In this document: one piece after another, positions 24,970-33,786 of the stretch
Numbering within the stretch: position 1 is the stretch's first letter
How the letters are laid out: each line of letters begins with the position of its first letter
NCBI GenBank assembly: GCA_963677695.2
Contig: CAXXUJ010000001.1
Coordinates: 868,001-932,000 of the forward strand
Direction of reading: 5' to 3'
DNA length: 64,000 nucleotides
Source of the DNA: SABI01 sp963677695
GTDB taxonomy: Bacteria > Spirochaetota > Spirochaetia > Sphaerochaetales > Sphaerochaetaceae
Program-made: the position numbers and the translations under genes
Notes under the pieces: generated by a model
Told to the model about the DNA's origin: nothing
Seen by the model: the letters and a program-made list of their open reading frames with translations, nothing else
Databases searched by the model: none

Positions 24970-26190
24970 ATGAATCAAAAAGAGCTGATAACCCCGAACA
25001 CAACATCACAGATCTACAATATCATCAGGCACCACGGCGAAATAAACCGGATGGGGATCACTGAAGAGAGCGGCGTCTCCAAATCAACCATATCTCTGCA
25101 GATAGGCAAGCTCCTGAAACTGGGAATGATCGAGGAGAAGGAACCCGAGAGCACCTCAATTCGGAAACTGAAGCTGAAGATACGCGAAGATATCGGGTAC
25201 GTGGCAGGCGTCTTCCTCGGGATCACGAAGCTCAGTATGACGATTTTCAGACTCGATATGAGTATCGCGTATGAAAAGGAATTCCATTTTGATTCGATCA
25301 ACGACCCGGTCACCTGCAATAAGGTGATCATTCAGCAGCTGAAATCGCTCTGTGAAGAACATGAGATTCAAAAACTCTGGGGCATCGGTATCGGCTTCCC
25401 CTTCCCTGTCAATTTCCGTGAAGGTAAACCCGACTCCCCTCCGAATGTCCCCCTCTGGCATGATTATCCCCTGAAGAATATGTACGAGAAAGAATTCGGC
25501 TGTCCCGTTCTTGTCGATAACGATGTCAATGTGATGGCTCTCGGGGAGGGAACGAGGGGCTGTTCATCAAAAGAACCCGATTTCCTTTTCATCAAGCTGG
25601 GAACCGGTATCGGTTCTGGCCTGATAGTGAACGGTCAGATCTACCGGGGAGCCAACGGCTGCGCCGGTGATATAGGACATATAGGAATCAATGGAAGCAC
25701 GGTCACCTGCCTGTGCGGCAATACCGGCTGTCTTGAAGCGGTCGCAGGGGGGAAAGCTCTAGCCAGAAAGGCGATGAGCCTCGCGTTATCAGGGGAGAGT
25801 CCCTACCTGAAGAACCTTCTCAGCCAGTATCCTGAGCTCACCGCTCAGCACATCACCGAAGGTGCGATGCATGGTGATATCGCTTGCATACAGGTGATAC
25901 GTGAGACAGGAAGAGCTATCGGTGAAGTGAGTGCGAAGCTCGTCAATTTCTTCAACCCTTCCTCCATCATCATAGGTGGCGGCGTAGCCGGGTTCGGGAA
26001 CCTTCTCATAGCCTCCATTCGTGAGGCGATCATCAGAAGATCTCCCCACCTTGCTACCTACGAACTCAATGTCTGCATATCAGAACTGAAAGAGAAGGCA
26101 GGAGTAATCGGTGCAGGTACACTCATTCTTGAACACATCTTCTCCAATGAACAGTTCCCTGAAACAGTAAAGCATTACGTGCTCCGCTGA
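24970..26190 (+). CDS. ROK-family transcriptional repressor
   Basis: 406 residues. N-terminal MarR-like winged helix (GEINRMGITEESGVSKSTISLQIGKLLKLGMIEE, residues about 24-57), then a ROK sugar-kinase-like domain with VDNDVNVMALGEGTRG, FIKLGTGIGSGLIVNG and the zinc site CLCGNTGCLEA. It is divergent from the sugar operon, which it probably represses with a sugar effector. The full ROK domain fits NagC/XylR-type regulators. Confidence 0.92.
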   Translation: MNQKELITPNTTSQIYNIIRHHGEINRMGITEESGVSKSTISLQIGKLLKLGMIEEKEPESTSIRKLKLKIREDIGYVAGVFLGITKLSMTIFRLDMSIAYEKEFHFDSINDPVTCNKVIIQQLKSLCEEHEIQKLWGIGIGFPFPVNFREGKPDSPPNVPLWHDYPLKNMYEKEFGCPVLVDNDVNVMALGEGTRGCSSKEPDFLFIKLGTGIGSGLIVNGQIYRGANGCAGDIGHIGINGSTVTCLCGNTGCLEAVAGGKALARKAMSLALSGESPYLKNLLSQYPELTAQHITEGAMHGDIACIQVIRETGRAIGEVSAKLVNFFNPSSIIIGGGVAGFGNLLIASIREAIIRRSPHLATYELNVCISELKEKAGVIGAGTLILEHIFSNEQFPETVKHYVLR

Positions 26191-26334
26191 GATCATCCGA
26201 GGCATATTCATACTGAGATATGCACACTTTATGAATCAGAACTATACGCTTTTCTGATATACCTTCTGTATACCTATCACATTTCGTCACGGCATCAGTT
26301 TTCGCTTTAGGGGTGAAATCCAGGTTTTCGGGCA

Positions 26335-26450
26335 CAAAAAACCCCTCGGGGAAAAGGAGGTTAAACCCGAGGGGAACAAAAAGGAGGTTATGAAAAGGTA
26401 ATACCGGATTGTTATACTACGGAAGTTGTATTCCAGATATCATCCTTTCG
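26335..26450 (-). ncRNA. Candidate small RNA with two anti-Shine-Dalgarno motifs
   Basis: On the minus strand a strong promoter (26457-26485) is followed by about 115 bases with no downstream gene and an intrinsic terminator (26336-26374). The transcript holds TAACCTCCTTTT twice: once unpaired upstream (26379-26390) and once in the 15-base terminator loop (26352-26363). Exposed CCUCC in loops is the mark of regulators that pair with ribosome-binding sites, as in RsaE/RoxS-like RNAs. On the other strand the same bases form AGGAGG followed by a three-codon frame (ATG AAA AGG TAA); I consider that less likely because the U-run and promoter are on the minus strand. Confidence 0.6.
26336..26374 (-). 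terminator. Terminator of the small-RNA candidate
   Basis: CCCCTCGGG and CCCGAGGGG form a nine-pair stem (26342-26350 with 26366-26374) and the minus-strand transcript continues into six U (26336-26341). Confidence 0.85.
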
Positions 26451-26456
26451 AGAGGA

Positions 26457-26485
26457 AACATACTCCTTTGCACAAAAAGAATCAA
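26457..26485 (-). promoter_or_regulatory. Sigma-70-type promoter of the small-RNA candidate
   Basis: Minus strand TTGATT (26480-26485), 17-base spacer, TATGTT (26457-26462). Just upstream are long A-tracts (about 26490-26513 in plus coordinates as T-runs), resembling an UP element of a strong promoter. Confidence 0.6.
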
Positions 26486-26560
26486 GCGTTTTTTTAAACT
26501 TTTTTTTCTTTCACAAAAATTTTACGAAAACGTTAAAACCTGACACCAATTTATCATCTA

Positions 26561-26602
26561 AACGGAATATAATCCGACAAGACCGTCGAATTATATTCGT
26601 TT
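26561..26602. repeat. Imperfect inverted repeat
   Basis: AACGGAATATAATCCGAC (26561-26578) pairs with GTCGAATTATATTCGTT (26585-26601) around a short loop, 16 pairs with one bulge. It is 89 bases past the pfk stop. It could be a bidirectional terminator or a protein-binding palindrome; there is no clean U-run. Confidence 0.5.
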
Positions 26603-26690
26603 TAACACATAAACATCTGTAATTTTCACATAACAATGCCCAAAAAGACATTCTCGTCAAGTTATAAATTATAGGATTATTTTCTCATTC

Positions 26691-28031
26691 CTAGTTTATC
26701 ATCGAACTCGGCTGGCGCGTATTCTCGAGAACGTCTCTCCAGAGTGCGCCTTCCGGGTTCACATGGTTTCTCTCCGCTACAGCGACCTTGATGGGAATAT
26801 GAACGAACTTGTTGTTGATCATCGATATCAGGGCCTGAGTCTTTCCGCTCATCGCCGCGTGAACAGCATGGGCACCGAGACGTGAACAGTAGATAGAGTC
26901 GTTCGGGTTTGCCGGAGCACTTCGGATGATGTAGGAAGGGTCGATATACTTCAGACTCATCTCGATTCCCTGTTCCTTGAAGTAGGTCGTGATCCGTTCT
27001 TTCAGGAAGACACCGATATCGGTGAATCGCACATTGCCTGAGGCATCCTTCTCTCCTGTTGCATCCTGCAGGTTCTGTCCTGCACCCTCTGCAACGAGAA
27101 TGACTGCATGTCCTCTGTCGAGGATACGGTTCTTCAGGTGCTCGAGAAGTCCCTTCTTGCCTTCAAGGTCGAACGGACTCTCAGGAATCAGACAGAAGTT
27201 CACGTCACTCATGGCGAGTGCGGTACTTGCGGCAATAAAACCCGATTCCCTTCCCATGACCTTCACCAGGCCGATACCGTTCACAGAGGCCTTTGCTTCT
27301 GTGTGGGCACCCCGTACTGCGGGTACGGCTTCGGTGACAGCTGTATCGAAACCGAAGGAGGTCTGGATGAAGGAGAGGTCATTATCGATGGTCTTGGGAA
27401 CACCGATAACAGAAATCTTCAGGTTTCTCTTTTTAATCTCTTCCCCTACTTCCCATGCACCCCTGAGGGTTCCGTCCCCTCCGATCGTGATGAGGATGTT
27501 GATATTGAGTCTTTCGAGGGAGTCGACGATCTCTTCAACCTTGTCGCCGCCGCCGCGGCTGCTGCCGAGGATCGAACCTCCCTTCTCCTGGATATCGTCA
27601 ACGACGACGGGATTGAGGTCGATAAGGGGATAGGGTGAATTCTCGAGGAGTCCCCGGTACCCGAACTGGATACCGCTGATTCTTCTTACACCGTAGCGGT
27701 ACCAGAATCCGCGGACAACAGAGCGGATAACGTTATTGAGTCCGGGACAGATTCCTCCGCAGGTTGCGATGGCCACATGGACATGAGGAGGATTGAAATA
27801 GATCTTCTCTCTCGGGCCTGCGAGTTCGACAGTGTCGTGTGATTCAGGGATTTCCTCCCCTTTCTCATTCACGTGTGCGTCAATACCGAACAGGATGCGC
27901 CTGTCCTCACTCACATAGTTGGCGAGTCCGTCATCACTTCGTGTAGACATCTTGATAGGTGACGGAATTTTTGATGGGCCGAGGTTGGGAACCGTGAATT
28001 CAAACTTTTTCTTGGACATGTGGAACTCCAT
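26691..28031 (-). CDS. pfk: 6-phosphofructokinase, long trypanosome-like form
   Basis: 446 residues. Phosphorylates fructose-6-phosphate in glycolysis. Motifs: TCGGICPGLNNVIRSVV, GGDGTLRGA, GVPKTIDNDLSF, VMGRESGFIA and KYIDPSYIIRSAP. The Gly after GGD favours ATP as donor, while the Lys in PKTIDND is typical of pyrophosphate enzymes. This mix, and the C-terminal part, resemble trypanosomatid PFK, which uses ATP. AAGGAG six bases before the ATG overlaps the stop of the ModE-like gene, so it is the fourth gene of the ligA operon. Donor is predicted, not shown. Confidence 0.93.
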   Translation of the reverse strand: MEFHMSKKKFEFTVPNLGPSKIPSPIKMSTRSDDGLANYVSEDRRILFGIDAHVNEKGEEIPESHDTVELAGPREKIYFNPPHVHVAIATCGGICPGLNNVIRSVVRGFWYRYGVRRISGIQFGYRGLLENSPYPLIDLNPVVVDDIQEKGGSILGSSRGGGDKVEEIVDSLERLNINILITIGGDGTLRGAWEVGEEIKKRNLKISVIGVPKTIDNDLSFIQTSFGFDTAVTEAVPAVRGAHTEAKASVNGIGLVKVMGRESGFIAASTALAMSDVNFCLIPESPFDLEGKKGLLEHLKNRILDRGHAVILVAEGAGQNLQDATGEKDASGNVRFTDIGVFLKERITTYFKEQGIEMSLKYIDPSYIIRSAPANPNDSIYCSRLGAHAVHAAMSGKTQALISMINNKFVHIPIKVAVAERNHVNPEGALWRDVLENTRQPSSMIN

Positions 28032-28034
28032 TTG

Positions 28035-28412
28035 CTACTCCTTATCGGTTGAGCAGTGTGTTTGTATCAGTTCACTCACTGTATCAGAAAACGCAAGAAA
28101 GGGGGAAGCGCTGAGCTCCTTTAATTCATTCTGGAAATCATCATAACAGGCTATAAACGCACTTCCAAAGGCAGTAAGCGTTGCTCCTGCATGCTCATTT
28201 CCTCCCTTTCTTCTCTCTATGACAGCCACTCCGAGCTGCTTTTCAAGGACGGAGATCATGGAATATGCTTTGGAATAACTGATCGAAAGTTCGCTCGCTC
28301 CCTGCCTGAGGGAGCCGGTGGAGGCCACGGCCTTCAGGAGCCACAGAACCCCAATTCCCATGAATTTATTCCCTTTTTCATCTACCAGATATATCTTCGT
28401 TTTCAGCTTCAC
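28035..28412 (-). CDS. ModE-like winged helix-turn-helix protein without TOBE domain
   Basis: 125 residues with the ModE/LysR-type N-terminal fold: GVLWLLKAVASTGSLRQGASELSISYSKAYSMISVLEKQLGVAVIERRKGG then GATLTAFG (spread over residues about 21-86). ModE's C-terminal molybdate-binding TOBE domains are absent, so metal sensing is not assured. ATGA overlap with the aminotransferase gene upstream implies coupling. Possible DNA-binding regulator of this operon or of molybdate genes 17 kb away. Confidence 0.75.
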   Translation of the reverse strand: MKLKTKIYLVDEKGNKFMGIGVLWLLKAVASTGSLRQGASELSISYSKAYSMISVLEKQLGVAVIERRKGGNEHAGATLTAFGSAFIACYDDFQNELKELSASPFLAFSDTVSELIQTHCSTDKE

Positions 28413-29677
28413 TGGTTTCTCACTCCTTCGTACAGCGCGTGGATCACGGGTGCGATATCCTCTTCTTCAAGGGCCGAGTAGGCGATTCGAATGAGATGTT
28501 CATCAATGGTGATGACAGCAATATCCTTCTCAAGCAGGATCCTGCGCAGCTCATAGGCATCCTTTTCCACCCTGAAGGAGGAGAAATAACCGCTGTTGGA
28601 AGGAATCGGTGTAATACCTTCACACACTCCCTCGGCAGCCACTGCCTGACGGACAACCGCAAGCCTTTTTTTCATCACCTCTTTCACCTGCGACAGCTTC
28701 TCACTGTATCCGGGGGAAGACATCGCTTCGAGAAGGAGGGACTGGGAGATCATGGCGCAGCTTGAGATACTCGTTCTCACACTCCCCTTCACCTTCTCCA
28801 CTAAGGCATCGAGGTGTTCCTGTCTCAGATTTTTTCCTGCAAAGGTGATAAAACCGACTCTGAAGCCCCACACAAGCGATTCCTTGGTCGCCGCATCGCA
28901 CTTGATCACCCCGATATTCTCGTGGAGATCGACCAGGTAGTCAGCCAGGGAGAAGGGGGCACAGCTCTCATCATGGAAGAGTCCGTAGTAGGCATCATCT
29001 GTGACGATGAGGAACTTCTTTCCCTTCTCTGCCAGTTCATAGAGCATCTGTGCAATCTCCTTCATCTGCTCATCTGACGGGGTATACCCTATGGGATTGT
29101 TGGGAAAGTTGAAGATACAGAGAATTCTCTCCTCCTTGATCTCCTGCAGCTGCTGTTTCCACTGAGTGACAGCGAACTCATTGTTCTCATCAAAGAGGGG
29201 GAGTCCGATAAGGTCAGCCCCCTTCGAAGTGGAGAAAATGAGGTCGTAGTTATCCCAGGAGGGATTGAGGGTCACCACTTTCTGTCCTTCGGTGACAAAC
29301 AGGGAGGCCATGATGGTGATCGAGTGAGTCAGCCCGCTGGTCACGACGGGAAGGGAATGTTCTGTGGCTGCAAAGCGGGGGTTCGATGCGCAGATATGTT
29401 CATCCCAGGTGTTTCTGAGGGAGGTGAGTCCTGCGGTGGGAGCATAGGCGACTAAGTTGTCGGGGTTGTCGCTGACGGTGTGAAACAGGTCGTGGGTCAT
29501 GTAGTGCCCTTTGGAGAGGGCGACTCCTGCGGTAGCCTTAATCCTGCTGCCCCTTTCGGCGGCTTCCTGCGCCTGAGCGACAATCCCGAGAGGGAAGAAC
29601 ATCCGCCTTCCGGCGGGAGAGAGAAACTGGCCGAATACCGATGTATCGAGAATTTCATTCAATTGGTCTGCTGTCAT
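28409..29677 (-). CDS. Class I/II aminotransferase (PLP-dependent)
   Basis: 422 residues of fold-type I. Landmarks: TSGLTHSITIMASLF, the aromatic-stacking and Asn region NFPNNPIGYTP, the pyridine-N Asp in VTDDAYYGLF, and the Schiff-base Lys in CDAATKESLVWGFRVGF. It overlaps ligA (ATGA) and the ModE-like gene (ATGA). Amino donor and acceptor cannot be set from sequence. Confidence 0.9.
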   Translation of the reverse strand: MTADQLNEILDTSVFGQFLSPAGRRMFFPLGIVAQAQEAAERGSRIKATAGVALSKGHYMTHDLFHTVSDNPDNLVAYAPTAGLTSLRNTWDEHICASNPRFAATEHSLPVVTSGLTHSITIMASLFVTEGQKVVTLNPSWDNYDLIFSTSKGADLIGLPLFDENNEFAVTQWKQQLQEIKEERILCIFNFPNNPIGYTPSDEQMKEIAQMLYELAEKGKKFLIVTDDAYYGLFHDESCAPFSLADYLVDLHENIGVIKCDAATKESLVWGFRVGFITFAGKNLRQEHLDALVEKVKGSVRTSISSCAMISQSLLLEAMSSPGYSEKLSQVKEVMKKRLAVVRQAVAAEGVCEGITPIPSNSGYFSSFRVEKDAYELRRILLEKDIAVITIDEHLIRIAYSALEEEDIAPVIHALYEGVRNQ

Positions 29678-31722
29678 GCTTCTTCCTCCCCGAGCATTGC
29701 CATAAATTCATCTTCACTCACTATGCTGATTCCCAGCTTCTCAGCCTTCTGCCGTTTCGATCCGGCCTTCTCTCCTGCAAGGAGGTGAGTTGTCGACCCG
29801 GTGACGCTTGAAGTGACCTTCGCCCCTCTCTTCTCGAGCTCCTTCTGTGCTAAAGAGCGGGGAGCGTAATGTTCAAAGGAACCGGTGATCACCCAGGTCT
29901 GACCGCTGAACGCATCTCCATGAGAACTCTCTTCGACTTCACCCTCTGTAAAATCGAGTCCCGCGTTCTTCAGGGCATCTATCCTCTTTCTCATCACAGG
30001 ATCCTTCAAGGCATCAAAGAGGAGGGAGACGCTTTTTTCTCCGAAGCCCTTGATGTCAAGGATCCGATCCCTCTCATCAGCATCGATGAGAGCGAGGAGG
30101 GTCTCAATGTCCCGTATCCCGTTGGAGGTGAGGAGCTGTACTCCCTTCTTGCCGAGTTCGGGAAGTCCGAGGGAGATGAGGATCGTGCTGAACGGTCTTC
30201 CTCTGCTCTCTTCTATGCCCTGCATCAGAAGAGAGACCTTCTTCTCACCGAAGCCCTCTTCACCTACAAGCTGAGTGTAATCGAAGGTATAGAGGTCCTG
30301 AATATCATTGATATACCCCTTATCATAGAGATACTGAACGGTCTCGGGACCGAAGGACTCAATGTCCATCTGATTGCGGCCGACAAAGAACTTTATCCTC
30401 CCCGATACCTGATCGGGGCAATCGGAATTTTCACAGAACGTGTGAGCTCCCCTCAATACAAGAGGGGAAGAGCAGGAGGGACAGAGAGAAGGCATCACGT
30501 ACGTGGTATTCCCTTCCTCATTCTTCTCCATCACCTTCTCGACAGCGGGGATCACATCCCCTCTCTTGCTGATAGCGACCGTGTCACCGATGGCTAGTTC
30601 AAGAAGGGAAATATACTCCTGGTTGTGCAGTGTGATATTGGAAATCGTTGAACCGGCGACCTTCACAGGTCTGATGCGGGCCACTGGGGTGACCCTCCCG
30701 GTCCTTCCAACCTGCACATCGATCCCTTCAAGGACGCTCACACCCTGGGGAGAGTCGAACTTGTAGGCTATGGCCCACTTGGGGTGGTGGTTGGTGTAGC
30801 CTATATCGTCCCTCACTCCCATCTCATTCACCTTCACCACCATGCCGTCGATCTCATGGGACAGGCTCTCTCTTTTCTGATAGAAAGCATCAAGATAGTC
30901 AGAAAGACCGTCGGTTGAGATATTGTGAGCAAAGGAAGGCATCGCTCCGGCAGGATCTCCCACGACAGCGAGGGAGGGGTTCACAGGAAAGCCGGCTTTG
31001 ATCAGGTAAGAGAGCATTTCAGTGTGGGTATCGAAAGGGAGTTCTCCCTCAGGGGCGTGTGCGTCATAGACGTACATCGCAAGGGGAACCCGTGCCGTCT
31101 CGCTGCTCTTTATTCTTCTCAGCGATCCGCTTGCAAGGTTCCGCGCATTGGCGTACGCCTCTTCCTGTTCGGCGTTGAGACGGGCAAAATCATCTTTGGC
31201 AATAAAGACTTCACCTCTGACGGCAATGGAAAGTCCATCGGGAATGGTAAGAGGAATCGTACGGATCGTGCGGGCATTTGCCGTCACATCGTTTCCCACG
31301 AACCCGTTTCCCCGGGTGACCGCCTTCTCCAGTACCCCGTCGGTATAGTAGAGAACGAGCGAAACCCCGTCGATCTTCTCCTCGATCGTATAGGTGAGGG
31401 AATCCCACCCGTTCTTTGCATGGCGAGCCATCCACTGGATGATCCCTTCGCTCTCATAGACCTTATCGAGGGAGAGCATGGGAGAAGTGTGGGCGACTTC
31501 AGGGAAGGAGGAGCTCAGGTCGCTGCCGACTCTCAGGGAGGGAGAATCATCGCTTTTCAGCTCGGGATGGGCCTCTTCAAGGGCAATGAGCTGATCCATC
31601 AGGGCATCATAATGCATATCTGAGACACTCGGGAGAGAGTCTTTGTAATACTCGTTCTGATACCTGTTCAAGAGTGATCTCAGTTCCCTGATTTCCTGTT
31701 CGACTGATTCGATGTGTTCCAT
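29674..31722 (-). CDS. ligA: NAD-dependent DNA ligase
   Basis: 682 residues. Seals nicks in replication and repair. Lys116 in YTIEEKIDGVSL is the adenylation site; the OB domain, the Zn finger (CPSCSSPL...CENSDCP near residue 410), helix-hairpin-helix repeats (GFGEKKVSLL, KGFGEKSVSLL) and a C-terminal BRCT (from about 595) follow in the usual order. First gene of the ligA-aminotransferase-ModE-pfk operon. Confidence 0.97.
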   Translation of the reverse strand: MEHIESVEQEIRELRSLLNRYQNEYYKDSLPSVSDMHYDALMDQLIALEEAHPELKSDDSPSLRVGSDLSSSFPEVAHTSPMLSLDKVYESEGIIQWMARHAKNGWDSLTYTIEEKIDGVSLVLYYTDGVLEKAVTRGNGFVGNDVTANARTIRTIPLTIPDGLSIAVRGEVFIAKDDFARLNAEQEEAYANARNLASGSLRRIKSSETARVPLAMYVYDAHAPEGELPFDTHTEMLSYLIKAGFPVNPSLAVVGDPAGAMPSFAHNISTDGLSDYLDAFYQKRESLSHEIDGMVVKVNEMGVRDDIGYTNHHPKWAIAYKFDSPQGVSVLEGIDVQVGRTGRVTPVARIRPVKVAGSTISNITLHNQEYISLLELAIGDTVAISKRGDVIPAVEKVMEKNEEGNTTYVMPSLCPSCSSPLVLRGAHTFCENSDCPDQVSGRIKFFVGRNQMDIESFGPETVQYLYDKGYINDIQDLYTFDYTQLVGEEGFGEKKVSLLMQGIEESRGRPFSTILISLGLPELGKKGVQLLTSNGIRDIETLLALIDADERDRILDIKGFGEKSVSLLFDALKDPVMRKRIDALKNAGLDFTEGEVEESSHGDAFSGQTWVITGSFEHYAPRSLAQKELEKRGAKVTSSVTGSTTHLLAGEKAGSKRQKAEKLGISIVSEDEFMAMLGEEEA

Positions 31723-31788
31723 GTTCTACCGCCTGCACTTCAGTATAGCGGATTTCATCATATTTTCCATCGATGTAGAAAGAGTAAA

Positions 31789-31817
31789 TTGGTATTTTCT
31801 CCCATATAGTGTACAAT
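31789..31817 (+). promoter_or_regulatory. Promoter of the XDH-like operon
   Basis: TTGGTA (31789-31794), 17-base spacer, TACAAT (31812-31817), 19 bases before the ATG at 31837, with AGGA eight bases upstream of that ATG. Confidence 0.55.
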
Positions 31818-31836
31818 TGATTTCACAGGAACTTCT

Positions 31837-33786
31837 ATGAGCATACACGACATTCCGGGGCCGCTTCACGGCATCATTATATATTCCTCAGTAGAAAAGG
31901 GTTCGATCATAGGATGCTCGAAGATAGAGGAGCATGAACCCTTTTATCTCCTCGACAGTTCAAGCATCACAGGAACGAATGGAGTGAGAATAGATCAGTC
32001 CATCATCCCCCTGCTGGGCGGGTACGACATCAAGTACAGAGGAGAACCGATCTTCGCCCTCTTCGGACCATCGCTCGAGAGTGTTCAGAAAAGGGCGAAG
32101 AGCATTGAGATCGAATATCAGGCAATCAGCGCAGATGAGTCGTATGCACTGAAAGAGCATACTCCGGTCACCTATTCCTGGGGAAAGGAGAGTGTTATAG
32201 AATCAGGAGAGCTCACCACCTTCGAATCCTCCTTCACGTTCGACCGTCAGACCATCACCAAAGACTCCCCCCACACCGTAGAGACCTACCTTGAAGGAGA
32301 CCGTCTGATCGTTGATGCAGCCACGCAGTGGCCGTTCCATGTACTCGATACCGTAGCAGCGACCTGCGGAAGGACAAAAAAGAGTATCTGCGTGAAAAGC
32401 AGAACCTACCACTCAGGTCATGATGAGACCCTCATCAGACCCTCTATCCACGCTTCAATCGCAGCCCTCGCAACTCAGGCAACTGAAAAGCACGTGGTAC
32501 TCCATATCAACGAACCCCAAAGCTGTTCACGCATCAAGGCGGACAGAAAGACCTATCTCGATGCATCAGGTGTCCCGGTAGCTGAATCATGCCGTATAGA
32601 ACTCGATCAGGGAGCCTATCCCCTGTTCAGGGGAGAGCTGATCATTCAGATGATAGGGGGACTTATGCCCCCCTACCCGGTCAAGTATTTCACCACCGAA
32701 TTCACCTCCGTTGAATCACACCTTCCCCCCACTCATTTCTATGGGACCCTCGGCTTCAGGGAAGCGGTCTTCTTCACCGAAGCTCATGTATCGGCCCTGG
32801 CGAGGAAAGAGAACAAGAACCCGAGCAACTGGAGGGTCAATCACTACAACGATTACCGTCAGAAGAGCGCCTTCATCAAGACCCTTCCTATAGGAGATCT
32901 GAAGGATCTGATCACGAGCGTCGGCAAGGCGGGAGACTTCTCGCGCCACCATGCGGTCTATGAGATCCAGAGCCGCTCTGGAAACACACTCTCCCCCTTC
33001 CTGAACTATGCAAGGGGAATAGGGATGGCGTGCGCACCGGGAATCAGCGGGTTCTCCCTGAAGAGCAAGCTCCAGAGGGATTCCAAGATATCAATATCTC
33101 TGGACAATAACCGGGTCATCGTGAACAGCAGCTTCTATCCTAATATGAAGACTCGGAACCTCTGGTTCTCTGTGATTGCGGAACAGCTCTCTGTTCCCCT
33201 TGATATCATAGAGACGGTACCGAACAGGACAAGTGAGATGATCGACACGGGACCGGAGGTCCTCTCACTCGATGTGGGACGTTCAATTGAGATGATCACC
33301 TCCATCTGTGCCGCGATACAATCAAAGCGATTCCTCGAGCCTCTTCCGATCACAGAATCTGCGACGGCACGGAGCGTCATGCCGACCGGGTCGGCAAAGT
33401 TCATCTCCGAGAACTGGGGCTGCCTCTCCCTCGAACTCGAAATCGACACGATCACACTGCAGACCTACGCACGACGTGTGGTGGGAAGGTTCACCTTCTC
33501 CCATGTGATGAATGCGGATCAGCTCAGCCTGAAGTTCAGGCGGGTCATACATGAGACCCTCTCGACACTCGATATCATCCCCGTTCACACCAACCATGCC
33601 CCCCCTCTCATCGATATCTCGGTGAAATCGAGCGGAGAGGGAAGCTACCCTTCATCGGCAACCCAGAGTGTACGGGGAATGGTCTATGCGGCCTATGTGG
33701 CCGCCTGCAGCCAGGCGCTGGGAACCGAGGTGACATCCCTGAACGGATCGTATGAAGAAATCCCTTTTGAAAGGAAAGAATCATGA
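31837..33786 (+). CDS. Divergent xanthine dehydrogenase/aldehyde oxidase-like large subunit
   Basis: 649 residues, shorter than the roughly 750 usual for Mo-binding subunits. The N-terminal hammerhead domain is recognisable (HGIIIYSSVEKGSIIGCSKI; DIKYRGEPIFALF; AKSIEIEYQ). Where the family has GGGFGGK there is TYHSGHDETLI, and where it has AxRGFG there is FYGTLGF. The C-terminal SSGEGSYP keeps the Glu of the GVGE motif. The following 2Fe-2S and FAD subunits complete a CoxS/CoxM-type trio. It may bind a modified cofactor, or work without Moco; I cannot assign a substrate. Confidence 0.75.
   Translation: MSIHDIPGPLHGIIIYSSVEKGSIIGCSKIEEHEPFYLLDSSSITGTNGVRIDQSIIPLLGGYDIKYRGEPIFALFGPSLESVQKRAKSIEIEYQAISADESYALKEHTPVTYSWGKESVIESGELTTFESSFTFDRQTITKDSPHTVETYLEGDRLIVDAATQWPFHVLDTVAATCGRTKKSICVKSRTYHSGHDETLIRPSIHASIAALATQATEKHVVLHINEPQSCSRIKADRKTYLDASGVPVAESCRIELDQGAYPLFRGELIIQMIGGLMPPYPVKYFTTEFTSVESHLPPTHFYGTLGFREAVFFTEAHVSALARKENKNPSNWRVNHYNDYRQKSAFIKTLPIGDLKDLITSVGKAGDFSRHHAVYEIQSRSGNTLSPFLNYARGIGMACAPGISGFSLKSKLQRDSKISISLDNNRVIVNSSFYPNMKTRNLWFSVIAEQLSVPLDIIETVPNRTSEMIDTGPEVLSLDVGRSIEMITSICAAIQSKRFLEPLPITESATARSVMPTGSAKFISENWGCLSLELEIDTITLQTYARRVVGRFTFSHVMNADQLSLKFRRVIHETLSTLDIIPVHTNHAPPLIDISVKSSGEGSYPSSATQSVRGMVYAAYVAACSQALGTEVTSLNGSYEEIPFERKES

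Larger units (their letters stand above)
26191..26690. other. 500-base spacer containing a small-RNA gene and a palindrome
   Basis: Lies between the converging ROK and pfk genes. It holds the small-RNA candidate (26335-26450), its A-tract promoter, and an inverted repeat (26561-26602). The remaining bases are AT-rich, with no gene seen. Confidence 0.7.

Noticed and set aside
26382..26401. Three-codon leader frame (ATG AAA AGG TAA) after AGGAGG on the plus strand
   Set aside because: The spacing of two bases between AGGAGG and ATG is too short, and the promoter and U-run are on the other strand.
29869..31623. Two plus-strand frames (242 and 232 codons) opposite ligA
   Set aside because: Shadow frames of the GC-skewed ligA coding sequence; no domain.
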